A stretch of DNA of 9,103 nucleotides. Source: Alteromonadaceae bacterium UBA2620 (GTDB taxonomy: Bacteria; Pseudomonadota; Gammaproteobacteria; Enterobacterales; Alteromonadaceae). Both the position numbers and the translations under genes were made by a program. Positions 1-6,264 of this stretch are shown in pieces. Within the stretch, counting starts at the first letter, position 1. Each line of letters starts with the position of its first letter. The stretch is from contig DDJQ01000160.1 in NCBI GenBank assembly GCA_002339125.1, forward strand, positions 1 to 9,103, written 5' to 3'. The notes beneath the pieces were generated by a model. That model made no database searches. It saw only the letters and a program-made list of their open reading frames with translations, and was not told the origin of the DNA.

Positions 1-1
1 T

Positions 2-466
2 TGTGATTTCTCTGTGCTGCTGGATGACACTCTGAAGATGATGCGATATGACCTGGATAACAAGGTTAGCATCCAGCGGAATGTTGAGTTCAATGGCGTG
101 TTGCATACGCACTCAGGTCTCATTGAGCAGGTACTGGTGAATCTGATTAAAAACGCCGTTCAGGCAATGGAGACGGCAGAAACGGCTGAGCCGGTTATTC
201 AAATAAGCGCTGCAGAGATAGATAATACGCTGCACATTCGGATTAGGGATAATGGGCCGGGCATGACAGCCGACATCCAGCAGAAAATATTTGAACCCTT
301 CTTTACCACCAAACCCATTGGCGAGGGAACCGGGCTGGGTTTATCGGTGGTTTATAACATCATGCAGCGACTGGAGGGTTCTATTCAATGCGCCAGCGAG
401 CCGGGCGTATTCACCGAATTTACCTTGCAATTGCCTTTGCAGCAGGACGGTGAGTCAGAGGAGTAA
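2..466 (+). CDS. Sensor histidine kinase, C-terminal ATPase domain (5' partial)
   Basis: This reading frame is open from base 2, so the gene begins outside the window; the GTG at 14 is only an internal codon. What remains is a GHKL/HATPase_c domain that binds ATP and phosphorylates the kinase's own histidine. The N box (LVNLIKNAVQA, about 134-166), G1 box (DNGPGM, 248-265), F box (FEPFFTTK, 290-313) and G2 box (GTGLGLSV, about 326-349) are all intact and in the right order. The N-box wording resembles the NtrB/DctB-type kinases. The H box with the phosphoacceptor and any sensor or membrane segments lie upstream and cannot be seen. No response-regulator gene follows: the next gene is convergent, with only 26 bp between the two stop codons. 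The partner and signal are unknown. The family call is firm and the specific role is open. Confidence 0.9.
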   Translation, partial: CDFSVLLDDTLKMMRYDLDNKVSIQRNVEFNGVLHTHSGLIEQVLVNLIKNAVQAMETAETAEPVIQISAAEIDNTLHIRIRDNGPGMTADIQQKIFEPFFTTKPIGEGTGLGLSVVYNIMQRLEGSIQCASEPGVFTEFTLQLPLQQDGESEE

Positions 467-492
467 TCGTTGCTACGGTTAACGCTTTGTTA

Positions 493-1254
493 TTAGTGCT
501 GGTTAGGACGTAAGCCCAAGGCCCGGTAAATTCTGATTTTACTTGAGTGCCAGTGATTTTTCGGCAGCGCAGGGGCCTGCGCAATCAGTGCGTCGTAGTC
601 GATGTCCTTATCAAGTAGCGGTTTCACATGAGCGCAGTACACCCTGGACGGATTGAGGTGACTTACGCGCCAGAGTGAACGTTTATACTGATTGGGGTGA
701 CATACCGGGTAGGGCGATGTCAGTTGCTTTTTCACCGACACAATTAAATCAGCCACATAGAGTTGCCCGGTTGGCAGGTGGAGTAAGGATAGGTCGTGGT
801 CGGTATGACCAGGGGTGTATAGCACCTGCCAGTCTGCAAATAATGGCAACCGCTGCTCGTCGCTGAGTCGGATATCCGGCTCAAAGGACGGCTTATACCA
901 GATGTGCCGCTTGGGTTTACCTAACTTACCCGCTACCCACCAGGTCAGCGCCACATCAATGGCATGAGCGGCTCTGCCGGCGATGCCACGATACCAGCCC
1001 GGCGCTTTGGGGTGACATGCGAGTAACGCCCCACTTCGTTGTTGTAATAACCGCGCGCCACCGGCGTGATCAGGGTGCATGTGGGTAACTACAATGAGTT
1101 TTAGCGCAGTCAGTGGCAAGCCAATTTCATCACGAATATAGTGACAAACGGTTTCCACATCGGCGCGGCTGCAGCCATCGAGCAACATTAGCCCCGCCTG
1201 GTCTTCTACCAGATAAATATTTTCGATATAGCCGGCAATGGCACGAAGTTGCAT
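493..1254 (-). CDS. Metallo-beta-lactamase-fold hydrolase
   Basis: A 253-residue single-domain protein of the MBL (glyoxalase II-like) superfamily, probably cytoplasmic because no signal peptide is seen. The full metal-binding set is visible, numbered from the ATG at 1254: T-H-M-H-P-D-H gives H58, H60, D62 and H63, G-H-T gives H150, then D169 (VADLIV) and H209 (YCAHVKP). This is the pattern of a two-metal hydrolase, so it is probably active; the substrate cannot be told. The C-terminus is basic and has no recognised extra domain. A GTG at 1260 would add two residues. I prefer the ATG at 1254 because an AGCAGG sequence sits five bases before it. The gene lies 52 bp downstream of the acyltransferase gene on the same strand, and no convincing promoter is seen between them, so they may be co-transcribed. 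Lactonase, thioesterase-like or glyoxalase-like activities are all possible. Confidence 0.88.
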   Translation of the reverse strand: MQLRAIAGYIENIYLVEDQAGLMLLDGCSRADVETVCHYIRDEIGLPLTALKLIVVTHMHPDHAGGARLLQQRSGALLACHPKAPGWYRGIAGRAAHAIDVALTWWVAGKLGKPKRHIWYKPSFEPDIRLSDEQRLPLFADWQVLYTPGHTDHDLSLLHLPTGQLYVADLIVSVKKQLTSPYPVCHPNQYKRSLWRVSHLNPSRVYCAHVKPLLDKDIDYDALIAQAPALPKNHWHSSKIRIYRALGLRPNQH

Positions 1255-1312
1255 AAACACCTGCTGTTTTAATCAGTCGGGTGATGTTAGCAGAGAGTTT
1301 CTGGTCCAACCA

Positions 1313-2419
1313 CTATTTGGCGTTATGTACCGGGTTAGCATAGTTGGCTATCAGATAGCTGTGGGCCTGTTCGGGTAGCTCCGCGAGCTTGGCGGCAAAG
1401 CGATCGCGACAGGCCTGCGAGAGCTCGTCGCAGCTTTGGTTGGCGGCCAGATAGTTAATCGGATATAGCTGGTAGTTGTGGTGGATTTGCTGGTCGATAT
1501 GTTTAGCCAGTGCTTCCGGTGTTTCGAAATCCTCGGTGACCACATCACCAAAGTTTACGCTCACCCGGCACTTATTGCCGATGATGCCCTGGATAATACT
1601 GTCGATATCTTCAAATTCTGTTTTGTTGTAACTACCGAGGTGCTCGCGCTGATAGAGCTCGTTGGCTTTAGCAATATCACAGGGATCGTTTTCGTAGGAA
1701 ATGGCAACCGGCACGATATTTAATGTTTTCATGTACTCACCGAAGGCGAGTTTCTGTTGCTTGCCAGCCATGTAAAACATTTTCAGGATCGCCGGGTCGG
1801 TCAGGTCCATGCCGTCTTTGGCGCGCCCTTCGCGCTGAGCTATCCATATCGACTGCTGGTGGTTTAATGAGTCTTTAATAAAATTCGACAGCTGGGTGAG
1901 TGCTTTAAGTAACTCCCGCGGGCCCTTGGCTGAGCGTTTTACCACGAACCCTTTGTTGAGCTTCATTAACTCGGTGGCACTGGGCTTTTTGAGCAGGTTA
2001 TCACCAAATGCGATCAGCGCAGTTTCGTGGCCGGCCCGGTGCAGGGCAAAATTAACCAGTGCTGGATCCATCGCGATATCGCGGTGATTAGAAATAAAAA
2101 TATAAGCCTGGTTGGGGTCGAGTTTATCCAACCCTTTTACGGTGATGCCCTGACTGGTGCGCTGTAGCAGCGATTGCATAAACACACCCACTTCGTTTTG
2201 AATGTGGGCAACGGTTTTAAGCTTTCGCCACTTTAGTCGCATCAACACTTTTACCAGCGGGCTCAGCAACGACGACAGCCAGCGCGGGCTGTGTTCAAAC
2301 CGGTGATTAACTATAGCGTTGATAAATTCCTGATCGTTAATCAGTCGCTCAATGGACGCGGGAACCTCTGCGTCGTTAAACGGGCGAATGTCGTGATACG
2401 GATCGGCGTTATCGGTCAT
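1313..2419 (-). CDS. PlsC-like (LPLAT family) acyltransferase with variant motifs
   Basis: A 368-residue protein resembling the lysophospholipid/glycerol-phosphate acyltransferase superfamily, which moves acyl chains onto glycerol-phosphate-type acceptors at the inner membrane. Motif I is seen as NHRDIAMD (residues 111-118, after the hydrophobic YIFIS). Motif III is REGRAKDG (196-203), and motif IV is probably VPVAI (236-240). Two details depart from the classic family: His112 and Asp118 are separated by five residues rather than four, and the usual E-G-T-R is E-G-R. At 368 residues it is longer than a typical PlsC of about 240, with extra N- and C-terminal regions. I chose the ATG at 2419. 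An in-frame ATG at 2470 would add 17 residues that look like translated leader and has no ribosome binding site. No clear transmembrane helix is seen. Family membership is well supported; acceptor and pathway are not. A phospholipid or lipid-modification role is inferred. Confidence 0.8.
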   Translation of the reverse strand: MTDNADPYHDIRPFNDAEVPASIERLINDQEFINAIVNHRFEHSPRWLSSLLSPLVKVLMRLKWRKLKTVAHIQNEVGVFMQSLLQRTSQGITVKGLDKLDPNQAYIFISNHRDIAMDPALVNFALHRAGHETALIAFGDNLLKKPSATELMKLNKGFVVKRSAKGPRELLKALTQLSNFIKDSLNHQQSIWIAQREGRAKDGMDLTDPAILKMFYMAGKQQKLAFGEYMKTLNIVPVAISYENDPCDIAKANELYQREHLGSYNKTEFEDIDSIIQGIIGNKCRVSVNFGDVVTEDFETPEALAKHIDQQIHHNYQLYPINYLAANQSCDELSQACRDRFAAKLAELPEQAHSYLIANYANPVHNAK

Positions 2420-2496
2420 AATGCTGCTATGGTTATTGTTGCTGAGAAAAAGCGCACATTGTACGCACATTCAGCGAATTGGGTAGTGTTGATACA

Positions 2497-2525
2497 ATTA
2501 TTCCCGGTCAAAATGACCATTTCAT
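2497..2525 (-). promoter_or_regulatory. Candidate promoter of the acyltransferase gene with operator-like palindrome
   Basis: Read on the minus strand, ATGAAA (2525-2520) and AATAAT (2502-2497) make a -35/-10 pair spaced by 17 bp, matching the sigma70 consensus at 4/6 and 5/6. The predicted start near 2490 leaves a leader of about 70 nt before the ATG at 2419. An inverted repeat, GGTCA-AAA-TGACC (2506-2518), sits entirely inside the spacer, where a repressor would block RNA polymerase. The promoter is a prediction and no regulator is identified. Confidence 0.4.
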
Positions 2526-2553
2526 TAAGAGAAAACTAACTTACCTGCAGGCC

Positions 2554-2582
2554 TTGAAGTGGCGGATTGCATTCCCTATACT
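2554..2582 (+). promoter_or_regulatory. Candidate sigma70 promoter of the thi operon
   Basis: TTGAAG (2554-2559) and TATACT (2577-2582) are separated by exactly 17 bp and match the consensus hexamers at 4/6 and 5/6. Transcription would start near 2588-2590, about 40 nt before the aptamer and about 255 nt before the thiC start. That length suits a riboswitch leader. It is the best -35/-10 pair I found upstream of the riboswitch. Confidence 0.6.
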
Positions 2583-2587
2583 CGGAC

Positions 2588-2600
2588 GCAATCTGATTGC
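2588..2600. repeat. Perfect 13-bp palindrome at the predicted thi transcription start
   Basis: GCAATC-T-GATTGC is a perfect dyad with six-base arms and a single central base, lying on or just after the predicted thi start site. Further copies of the half-site occur as GATTGC at 2565-2570, between the -35 and -10 boxes, and as GCAATT at 2617-2622. A one-base loop cannot form an RNA hairpin, so a DNA operator is the simpler reading. In RNA, the right arm could instead pair with 2616-2621 to form a stem just before the aptamer. Confidence 0.5.
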
Positions 2601-2629
2601 AAAAGCCAACTAGGCTGCAATTAACGATA

Positions 2630-2729
2630 CTTGTCGGAGTGCTTCGCTATTCCTTACGGAATGCAAGCTGAGACCGCGAAAGCGGGATCCGTTGAACCTG
2701 ATCAGGCTAATACCTGCGAAGGGAACAAG
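2630..2729 (+). promoter_or_regulatory. TPP (THI-box) riboswitch aptamer
   Basis: The aptamer senses thiamine pyrophosphate and controls the thi operon below it. The conserved THI core is plain: GCTGAGA (2667-2673), GTTGAACCTGATC (2691-2703), CTAATACCTGCGAAGGGAA (2707-2725). The helices can be drawn directly. P1 is CTTGT (2630-2634) with ACAAG (2725-2729); P2 is CGGA (2635-2638) with TCCG (2688-2691). P3 is GCTT (2641-2644) with AAGC (2665-2668), extended by ATTCC/GGAAT (2649-2653 with 2658-2662). P3a is CCGC-GAAA-GCGG (2674-2685), an optional stem capped by a GNRA loop. P5 is CAGG (2703-2706) with CCTG (2712-2715). The pyrimidine-binding (CTGAGA) and pyrophosphate-binding (GCGAAGGG) elements are intact, so ligand binding is expected. 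The P1 and P2 5' strands also have a second partner downstream, which suggests how the switch works. Confidence 0.96.
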
Positions 2730-2734
2730 GCAAT

Positions 2735-2786
2735 ATTACCTACAGTACAATACAGCACCGAAAGGTTTTGTTTTGGTTGTGGTAAT
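2735..2786 (+). promoter_or_regulatory. Long imperfect leader hairpin (spacer or weak terminator)
   Basis: The RNA can fold as ATTACC/GGTAAT, ACA/TGT, CAA/TTG, ACA/TGT and ACC/GGT, stacked with small internal loops and closed by a GAAA tetraloop at 2760-2763, for 18 pairs in all. TTTTT follows at 2791-2795, after a four-base gap. Because the stem is AT-rich and interrupted, and the T-run is offset, I read it mainly as a spacer that brings the aptamer close to the ribosome binding site. An intrinsic terminator is possible. Confidence 0.5.
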
Positions 2787-2800
2787 CGTCTTTTTAAACA

Positions 2801-2849
2801 CTCCTGACAAGCATTTTTCTCACTTCCAAAAGGAATAAATGCTATGTCA
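2801..2849 (+). promoter_or_regulatory. thiC RBS-sequestering hairpin and anti-sequestor strand
   Basis: TGACA (2805-2809) pairs with TGTCA (2845-2849), AGCATTT (2810-2816) with AAATGCT (2837-2843), and TTCC (2824-2827) with GGAA (2832-2835). This buries the AGGA ribosome binding site (2831-2834), and the ATG at 2844-2846 has its A bulged and its TG paired. The 5' side, CTCC-T-GACAAG (2801-2811), is alternatively complementary to CTTGTCGGAG (2630-2639) in aptamer helices P1 and P2. The two structures exclude each other, which gives a translational OFF/ON switch. Confidence 0.7.
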
Positions 2850-4802
2850 ACACGACGTCAACAGCGCGAACAAGCACAACATTTTATTGAGCAATTAAGC
2901 GGCGAGAGCTTTACCGGTTCAAGGCGGGTTTATCTGCATGGCTCAGACCAGACTGTTCGCGTTCCTATGCGCAGTATTGCGCAGTCAGACAGCCTGCTCG
3001 GTGGCGATGCTGCCAATCCGGTTTATCAAGCTAATGAGCCGGTACTGGTTTACGATACCTCAGGCCCCTATGGCGATCCGGATATCAACATCAATGTGCA
3101 CAATGGCTTGCAAGGAGTCAGGGAGCAATGGATTGAGCAGCGCGGCGATTGCGAGGCAGTGGCAGTGTCAGCATCACAGTTTACCCGCGAAAGCCAGCTT
3201 GATGAGCATGCCCGCGCATTACGGATGCAGGTGGAACGCCCGATAAAAACCGCTAAATCCGGTCAATGTGTTACCCAGCTTCACTATGCCCGGCAGGGGA
3301 TCATAACGCCGGAAATGGAGTTCATTGCCATTCGGGAGAATATGGGCCGGGCACAGGTTCGTGATGAAGCGCTGTTACAACAGCACAAAGGGGAAAACTT
3401 CGGCACCGCATTACCGGAGCAGATTACGCCGGAGTTTGTTCGGGCTGAAGTGGCCGCCGGGCGAGCCATTATTCCGGCAAATATTAATCACCCGGAGTCT
3501 GAACCAATGATTATTGGTCGCAATTTTCTGGTTAAGGTGAATGCCAATATTGGTAATTCTGCGGTCACCTCTTCCATTGAAGAAGAGGTCGAAAAACTGG
3601 TGTGGGCAACCCGCTGGGGCGCAGATACCATCATGGACTTATCAACCGGTCGCAATATTCACGAAACCCGGGAGTGGTTGCTTCGCAACAGCCCGGTCCC
3701 CCTCGGTACCGTGCCCATTTATCAGGCGCTAGAAAAAGTGAACGGTGTCGCGCAGGACCTCACCTGGCCACTGTTTCGTGACACGCTTATTGAACAAGCG
3801 GAACAAGGTGTGGATTACTTTACGATACACGCCGGTGTGTTGTTGCGGTATGTACCAATGACGGCAAACCGGGTCACGGGCATTGTATCCCGTGGCGGCT
3901 CCATTATGGCTAAGTGGTGCCTGAGTCATCACGCTGAAAGCTTTTTGTACGAGAACTTCAGAGAAATCTGCCAGATTTGTGCGGCTTATGATGTGTCGCT
4001 GAGTTTGGGAGATGGTTTGCGTCCAGGTTCGGTAGCCGATGCCAACGATGAGGCGCAGTTTGCCGAGTTGCATACCCTCGGTGAGCTCACCAAAATTGCC
4101 TGGGAATATGACGTACAGGTGATGATTGAGGGGCCCGGACATGTGCCCATGCACTTAATTAAAGCCAATATGGAAGAGCAGTTAGACCATTGTCATGGCG
4201 CGCCTTTTTATACCCTGGGCCCGCTTACCACTGATATTGCGCCAGGTTATGACCACTTTACGTCGGGGATTGGTGCCGCCATGATTGGTTGGTTTGGCTG
4301 TGCAATGCTCTGCTACGTCACGCCCAAAGAGCACCTGGGCCTGCCGAATAAAGAAGATGTTAAACAGGGGCTTATCACGTATAAGATTGCCGCCCACGCG
4401 GCCGATTTGGCGAAAGGGCACCCGGCAGCGCAAATTCGGGACAACGCCATGTCCAAAGCCCGCTTTGAATTTCGCTGGGAAGACCAGTTTAATCTGGCAC
4501 TAGACCCGGGGACCGCGCGGGCATACCACGATGAAACCCTTCCCCAGGCTGCTGGTAAAGTGGCTCATTTTTGTTCCATGTGTGGCCCCAAATTTTGCTC
4601 GATGAAGATTTCCCATGAAGTCCGTGAAGCGGCTGCTAAGGAGTCTAGGGGAGAGGCGATCGCGGTGAATGTCACGCCTCACCAAACTACCGCCGAGCAG
4701 TTGGATGGTATGCGCGCCAAATCAGCCGAATTCAACCGGCGCGGCGCTGAGCTCTATCATCCGGCCGTCAGCACCGGGGATAGCGATCATGACAGCCACT
4801 GA
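2844..4802 (+). CDS. thiC: Phosphomethylpyrimidine synthase ThiC
   Basis: ThiC is a cytoplasmic radical-SAM enzyme that rearranges aminoimidazole ribotide into HMP-P, the pyrimidine precursor of thiamine. The 652-residue product is close to the usual length of about 630. The N-terminal domain is followed by the barrel, starting near residue 230 with GNSAVTSSIEEEVEK. Familiar ThiC blocks include MDLSTGRNIHETREW, SRGGSIMAKWC, GDGLRPGSVADANDEAQ, EGPGHVPMH and GPLTTDIAPGYDH. The C-terminal cluster motif C-x2-C-x4-C is intact at C577, C580 and C585 and holds the [4Fe-4S] cluster. The start is the ATG at 2844, nine bases after AGGA; an out-of-frame ATG at 2839 is ignored. It is the first gene of the operon and is controlled by the TPP riboswitch. 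Its end overlaps thiDE by 14 nt. Identification is certain on motif content. Confidence 0.98.
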   Translation: MSTRRQQREQAQHFIEQLSGESFTGSRRVYLHGSDQTVRVPMRSIAQSDSLLGGDAANPVYQANEPVLVYDTSGPYGDPDININVHNGLQGVREQWIEQRGDCEAVAVSASQFTRESQLDEHARALRMQVERPIKTAKSGQCVTQLHYARQGIITPEMEFIAIRENMGRAQVRDEALLQQHKGENFGTALPEQITPEFVRAEVAAGRAIIPANINHPESEPMIIGRNFLVKVNANIGNSAVTSSIEEEVEKLVWATRWGADTIMDLSTGRNIHETREWLLRNSPVPLGTVPIYQALEKVNGVAQDLTWPLFRDTLIEQAEQGVDYFTIHAGVLLRYVPMTANRVTGIVSRGGSIMAKWCLSHHAESFLYENFREICQICAAYDVSLSLGDGLRPGSVADANDEAQFAELHTLGELTKIAWEYDVQVMIEGPGHVPMHLIKANMEEQLDHCHGAPFYTLGPLTTDIAPGYDHFTSGIGAAMIGWFGCAMLCYVTPKEHLGLPNKEDVKQGLITYKIAAHAADLAKGHPAAQIRDNAMSKARFEFRWEDQFNLALDPGTARAYHDETLPQAAGKVAHFCSMCGPKFCSMKISHEVREAAAKESRGEAIAVNVTPHQTTAEQLDGMRAKSAEFNRRGAELYHPAVSTGDSDHDSH

Positions 4803-6264
4803 ACAGCGTCCAGTAGTCTGGTGTATCGGCGGGTCTGACAGTGGCGGAGGCGCGGGGATTCAGGCCGATACGCTCACACTTCACGATTTAGGTTGCCATG
4901 CCTGCACGGTTGTCACCGCAATAACGGCGCAGAACTCCGTGGCGGTTGAGCAGGTGGCGGCAGTTGCTTGCGGGTTACTAAGCAGTCAGGGGCAGGCATT
5001 ACTACAGGATATGGTGCCACAGGCCATCAAAATCGGCTTGTTGTGTAACGACGAACAGGTGGGTGTAGTCATCGGGCTTATTAACCAGGTACGCGAGCGC
5101 AATGACCAGGTTCGGGTGATTTGGGACCCGGTACAAGTGGCGACTACCGGCGCCAAAATGGCCAGCGTTTCTGCCCGGGGCTGTCGCGCTCTGTTAGCCT
5201 GCGTTGACCTGTGTACACCGAATAGTGACGAAGAGCAGTATTTGCTTGCCAGCGTCGGTGGCGAGTTGGATGCAGAGCACTTGTTGAAAACGAGGCTGCT
5301 CTGCACCGGGGGGCATAGCTCAGCAGAACAGGCGGAAGACCGGCTGTACACTACACCGACGCATTGGTGTTATAGCAGTATTCGGCAGCCGGCGACTCAC
5401 CAGCATGGTAGTGGCTGCACGTTTGCCAGTGCTATCGCAGCCGCCTTGGCGCTGGATTACCCATTACACGATGCCGTTTGTATTGCTAAAGCCTATGTCA
5501 ATATGGGGCTGGCAAAGGGGTATGCGGCTGGCGCTGGTGCCGGGCCGTTAGCCCGCTGTGGTTGGCCCACTGATGAGCGTTTCTTTCCCACGGTGCGCCA
5601 ACTGCCCGCGGATGCTGATTTTACTGTACCGCCTGAAGGGTTTGCGCCGCTGACATGTCGTCAGCTCGGCTTATACCCGGTGGTAGATAGTCTTGAGTGG
5701 TTAGCTTTGTTACTCCCCCTGGGGCTTAACATTATCCAGTTACGTATCAAGCAACCCGTGGCTGACCTTGCCAAGCAGATCCGCCAGGCAGTCAACATGG
5801 CTGCATCTTACCAAACCCGATTGTTTATCAATGATCATTGGCAGCTGGCCATTGAGTGCGGCGCTTATGGTGTTCATCTGGGACAGGAAGATTTGCAAGC
5901 CGCGGATTTAGGCGCGATATACAGGGCCGGGCTGCGGCTGGGCATTTCTACTCATGGCTATGCCGAATTATGCCGGGCCAGACAGTTCAGACCCTCCTAT
6001 ATTGCCCTCGGCCACATTTTTGCTACCCAAACTAAAAAGATGCCTTCCAAACCCCAGGGATTAGCCCGGCTGCGGCGATATCAAACACTCGCTGGTGATA
6101 CCCCCACGGTGGCCATTGGTGGTATCAGTCAGGCCAGGTTTGCCGATGTGGTTGATACCGGGGTTAGTGGTGTGGCGGTGGTTAGCGCCATTACCCGCGC
6201 AGCCGAGCCGCTGGCTGCGGTGAACAGGCTAAAGGAGACGTATGACCGTGTTAAGCAGAGATGA
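4789..6264 (+). CDS. thiDE: Bifunctional HMP(-P) kinase / thiamine-phosphate synthase (ThiD-ThiE fusion)
   Basis: This 491-residue protein joins two enzymes. The ThiD domain (about 1-265) is a ribokinase-fold kinase that turns HMP-P into HMP-PP. It shows GGSDSGGGAGIQAD (14-27), DP (113-114), GGH (174-176) and the HGSGCT anion hole with C210. The ThiE domain (about 288-491) couples HMP-PP to the thiazole phosphate. It shows QLRIK (317-321), INDH (347-350), GQEDL (365-369), GISTHG (385-390), ATQTKK (412-417) and AIGGIS (442-447). A linker of about 20 residues joins them. The start is the ATG at 4789 with GGGGA eight bases before it; a longer frame from 4669 lies inside thiC and is not ThiD-like. 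In the kinase half, the usual V-M-V-A-K-S-G is V-Q-V-A-T-T-G (115-121) and the usual K before GGH is T173. The gene overlaps thiC by 14 nt and thiF by 23 nt. Fusions of this kind are known in other bacteria. Confidence 0.95.
   Translation: MTATEQRPVVWCIGGSDSGGGAGIQADTLTLHDLGCHACTVVTAITAQNSVAVEQVAAVACGLLSSQGQALLQDMVPQAIKIGLLCNDEQVGVVIGLINQVRERNDQVRVIWDPVQVATTGAKMASVSARGCRALLACVDLCTPNSDEEQYLLASVGGELDAEHLLKTRLLCTGGHSSAEQAEDRLYTTPTHWCYSSIRQPATHQHGSGCTFASAIAAALALDYPLHDAVCIAKAYVNMGLAKGYAAGAGAGPLARCGWPTDERFFPTVRQLPADADFTVPPEGFAPLTCRQLGLYPVVDSLEWLALLLPLGLNIIQLRIKQPVADLAKQIRQAVNMAASYQTRLFINDHWQLAIECGAYGVHLGQEDLQAADLGAIYRAGLRLGISTHGYAELCRARQFRPSYIALGHIFATQTKKMPSKPQGLARLRRYQTLAGDTPTVAIGGISQARFADVVDTGVSGVAVVSAITRAAEPLAAVNRLKETYDRVKQR

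Noticed and set aside
468..490. Possible shared terminator between the convergent histidine kinase and hydrolase genes
   Set aside because: The only inverted repeat is CGTT/AACG with a nine-base loop and no clean T-run; too weak to call.
2420..2470. N-terminal extension of the acyltransferase from ATG 2470
   Set aside because: There is no ribosome binding site, and the residues (MCVQCALFLSNNN) look like translated leader.
2291..2539. 82-codon plus-strand open frame across the acyltransferase start and promoter region
   Set aside because: It is antisense to a conserved gene and runs into the control region; no domain or start signal.
2839..2898. Overlapping out-of-frame ATG with a 19-codon frame just before thiC
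   Set aside because: It is only four bases from the AGGA site and its product has no features; the thiC ATG at 2844 has workable spacing.
3729..4154. 141-codon open frame antisense to thiC
   Set aside because: It lies wholly opposite the conserved core of thiC, has no recognisable domain and no ribosome binding site that I could see.
4669..4788. Upstream in-frame extension of thiDE inside thiC
   Set aside because: The extra 40 residues do not resemble a ThiD N-terminus, and a GGGGA site lies at the right distance before the ATG at 4789.
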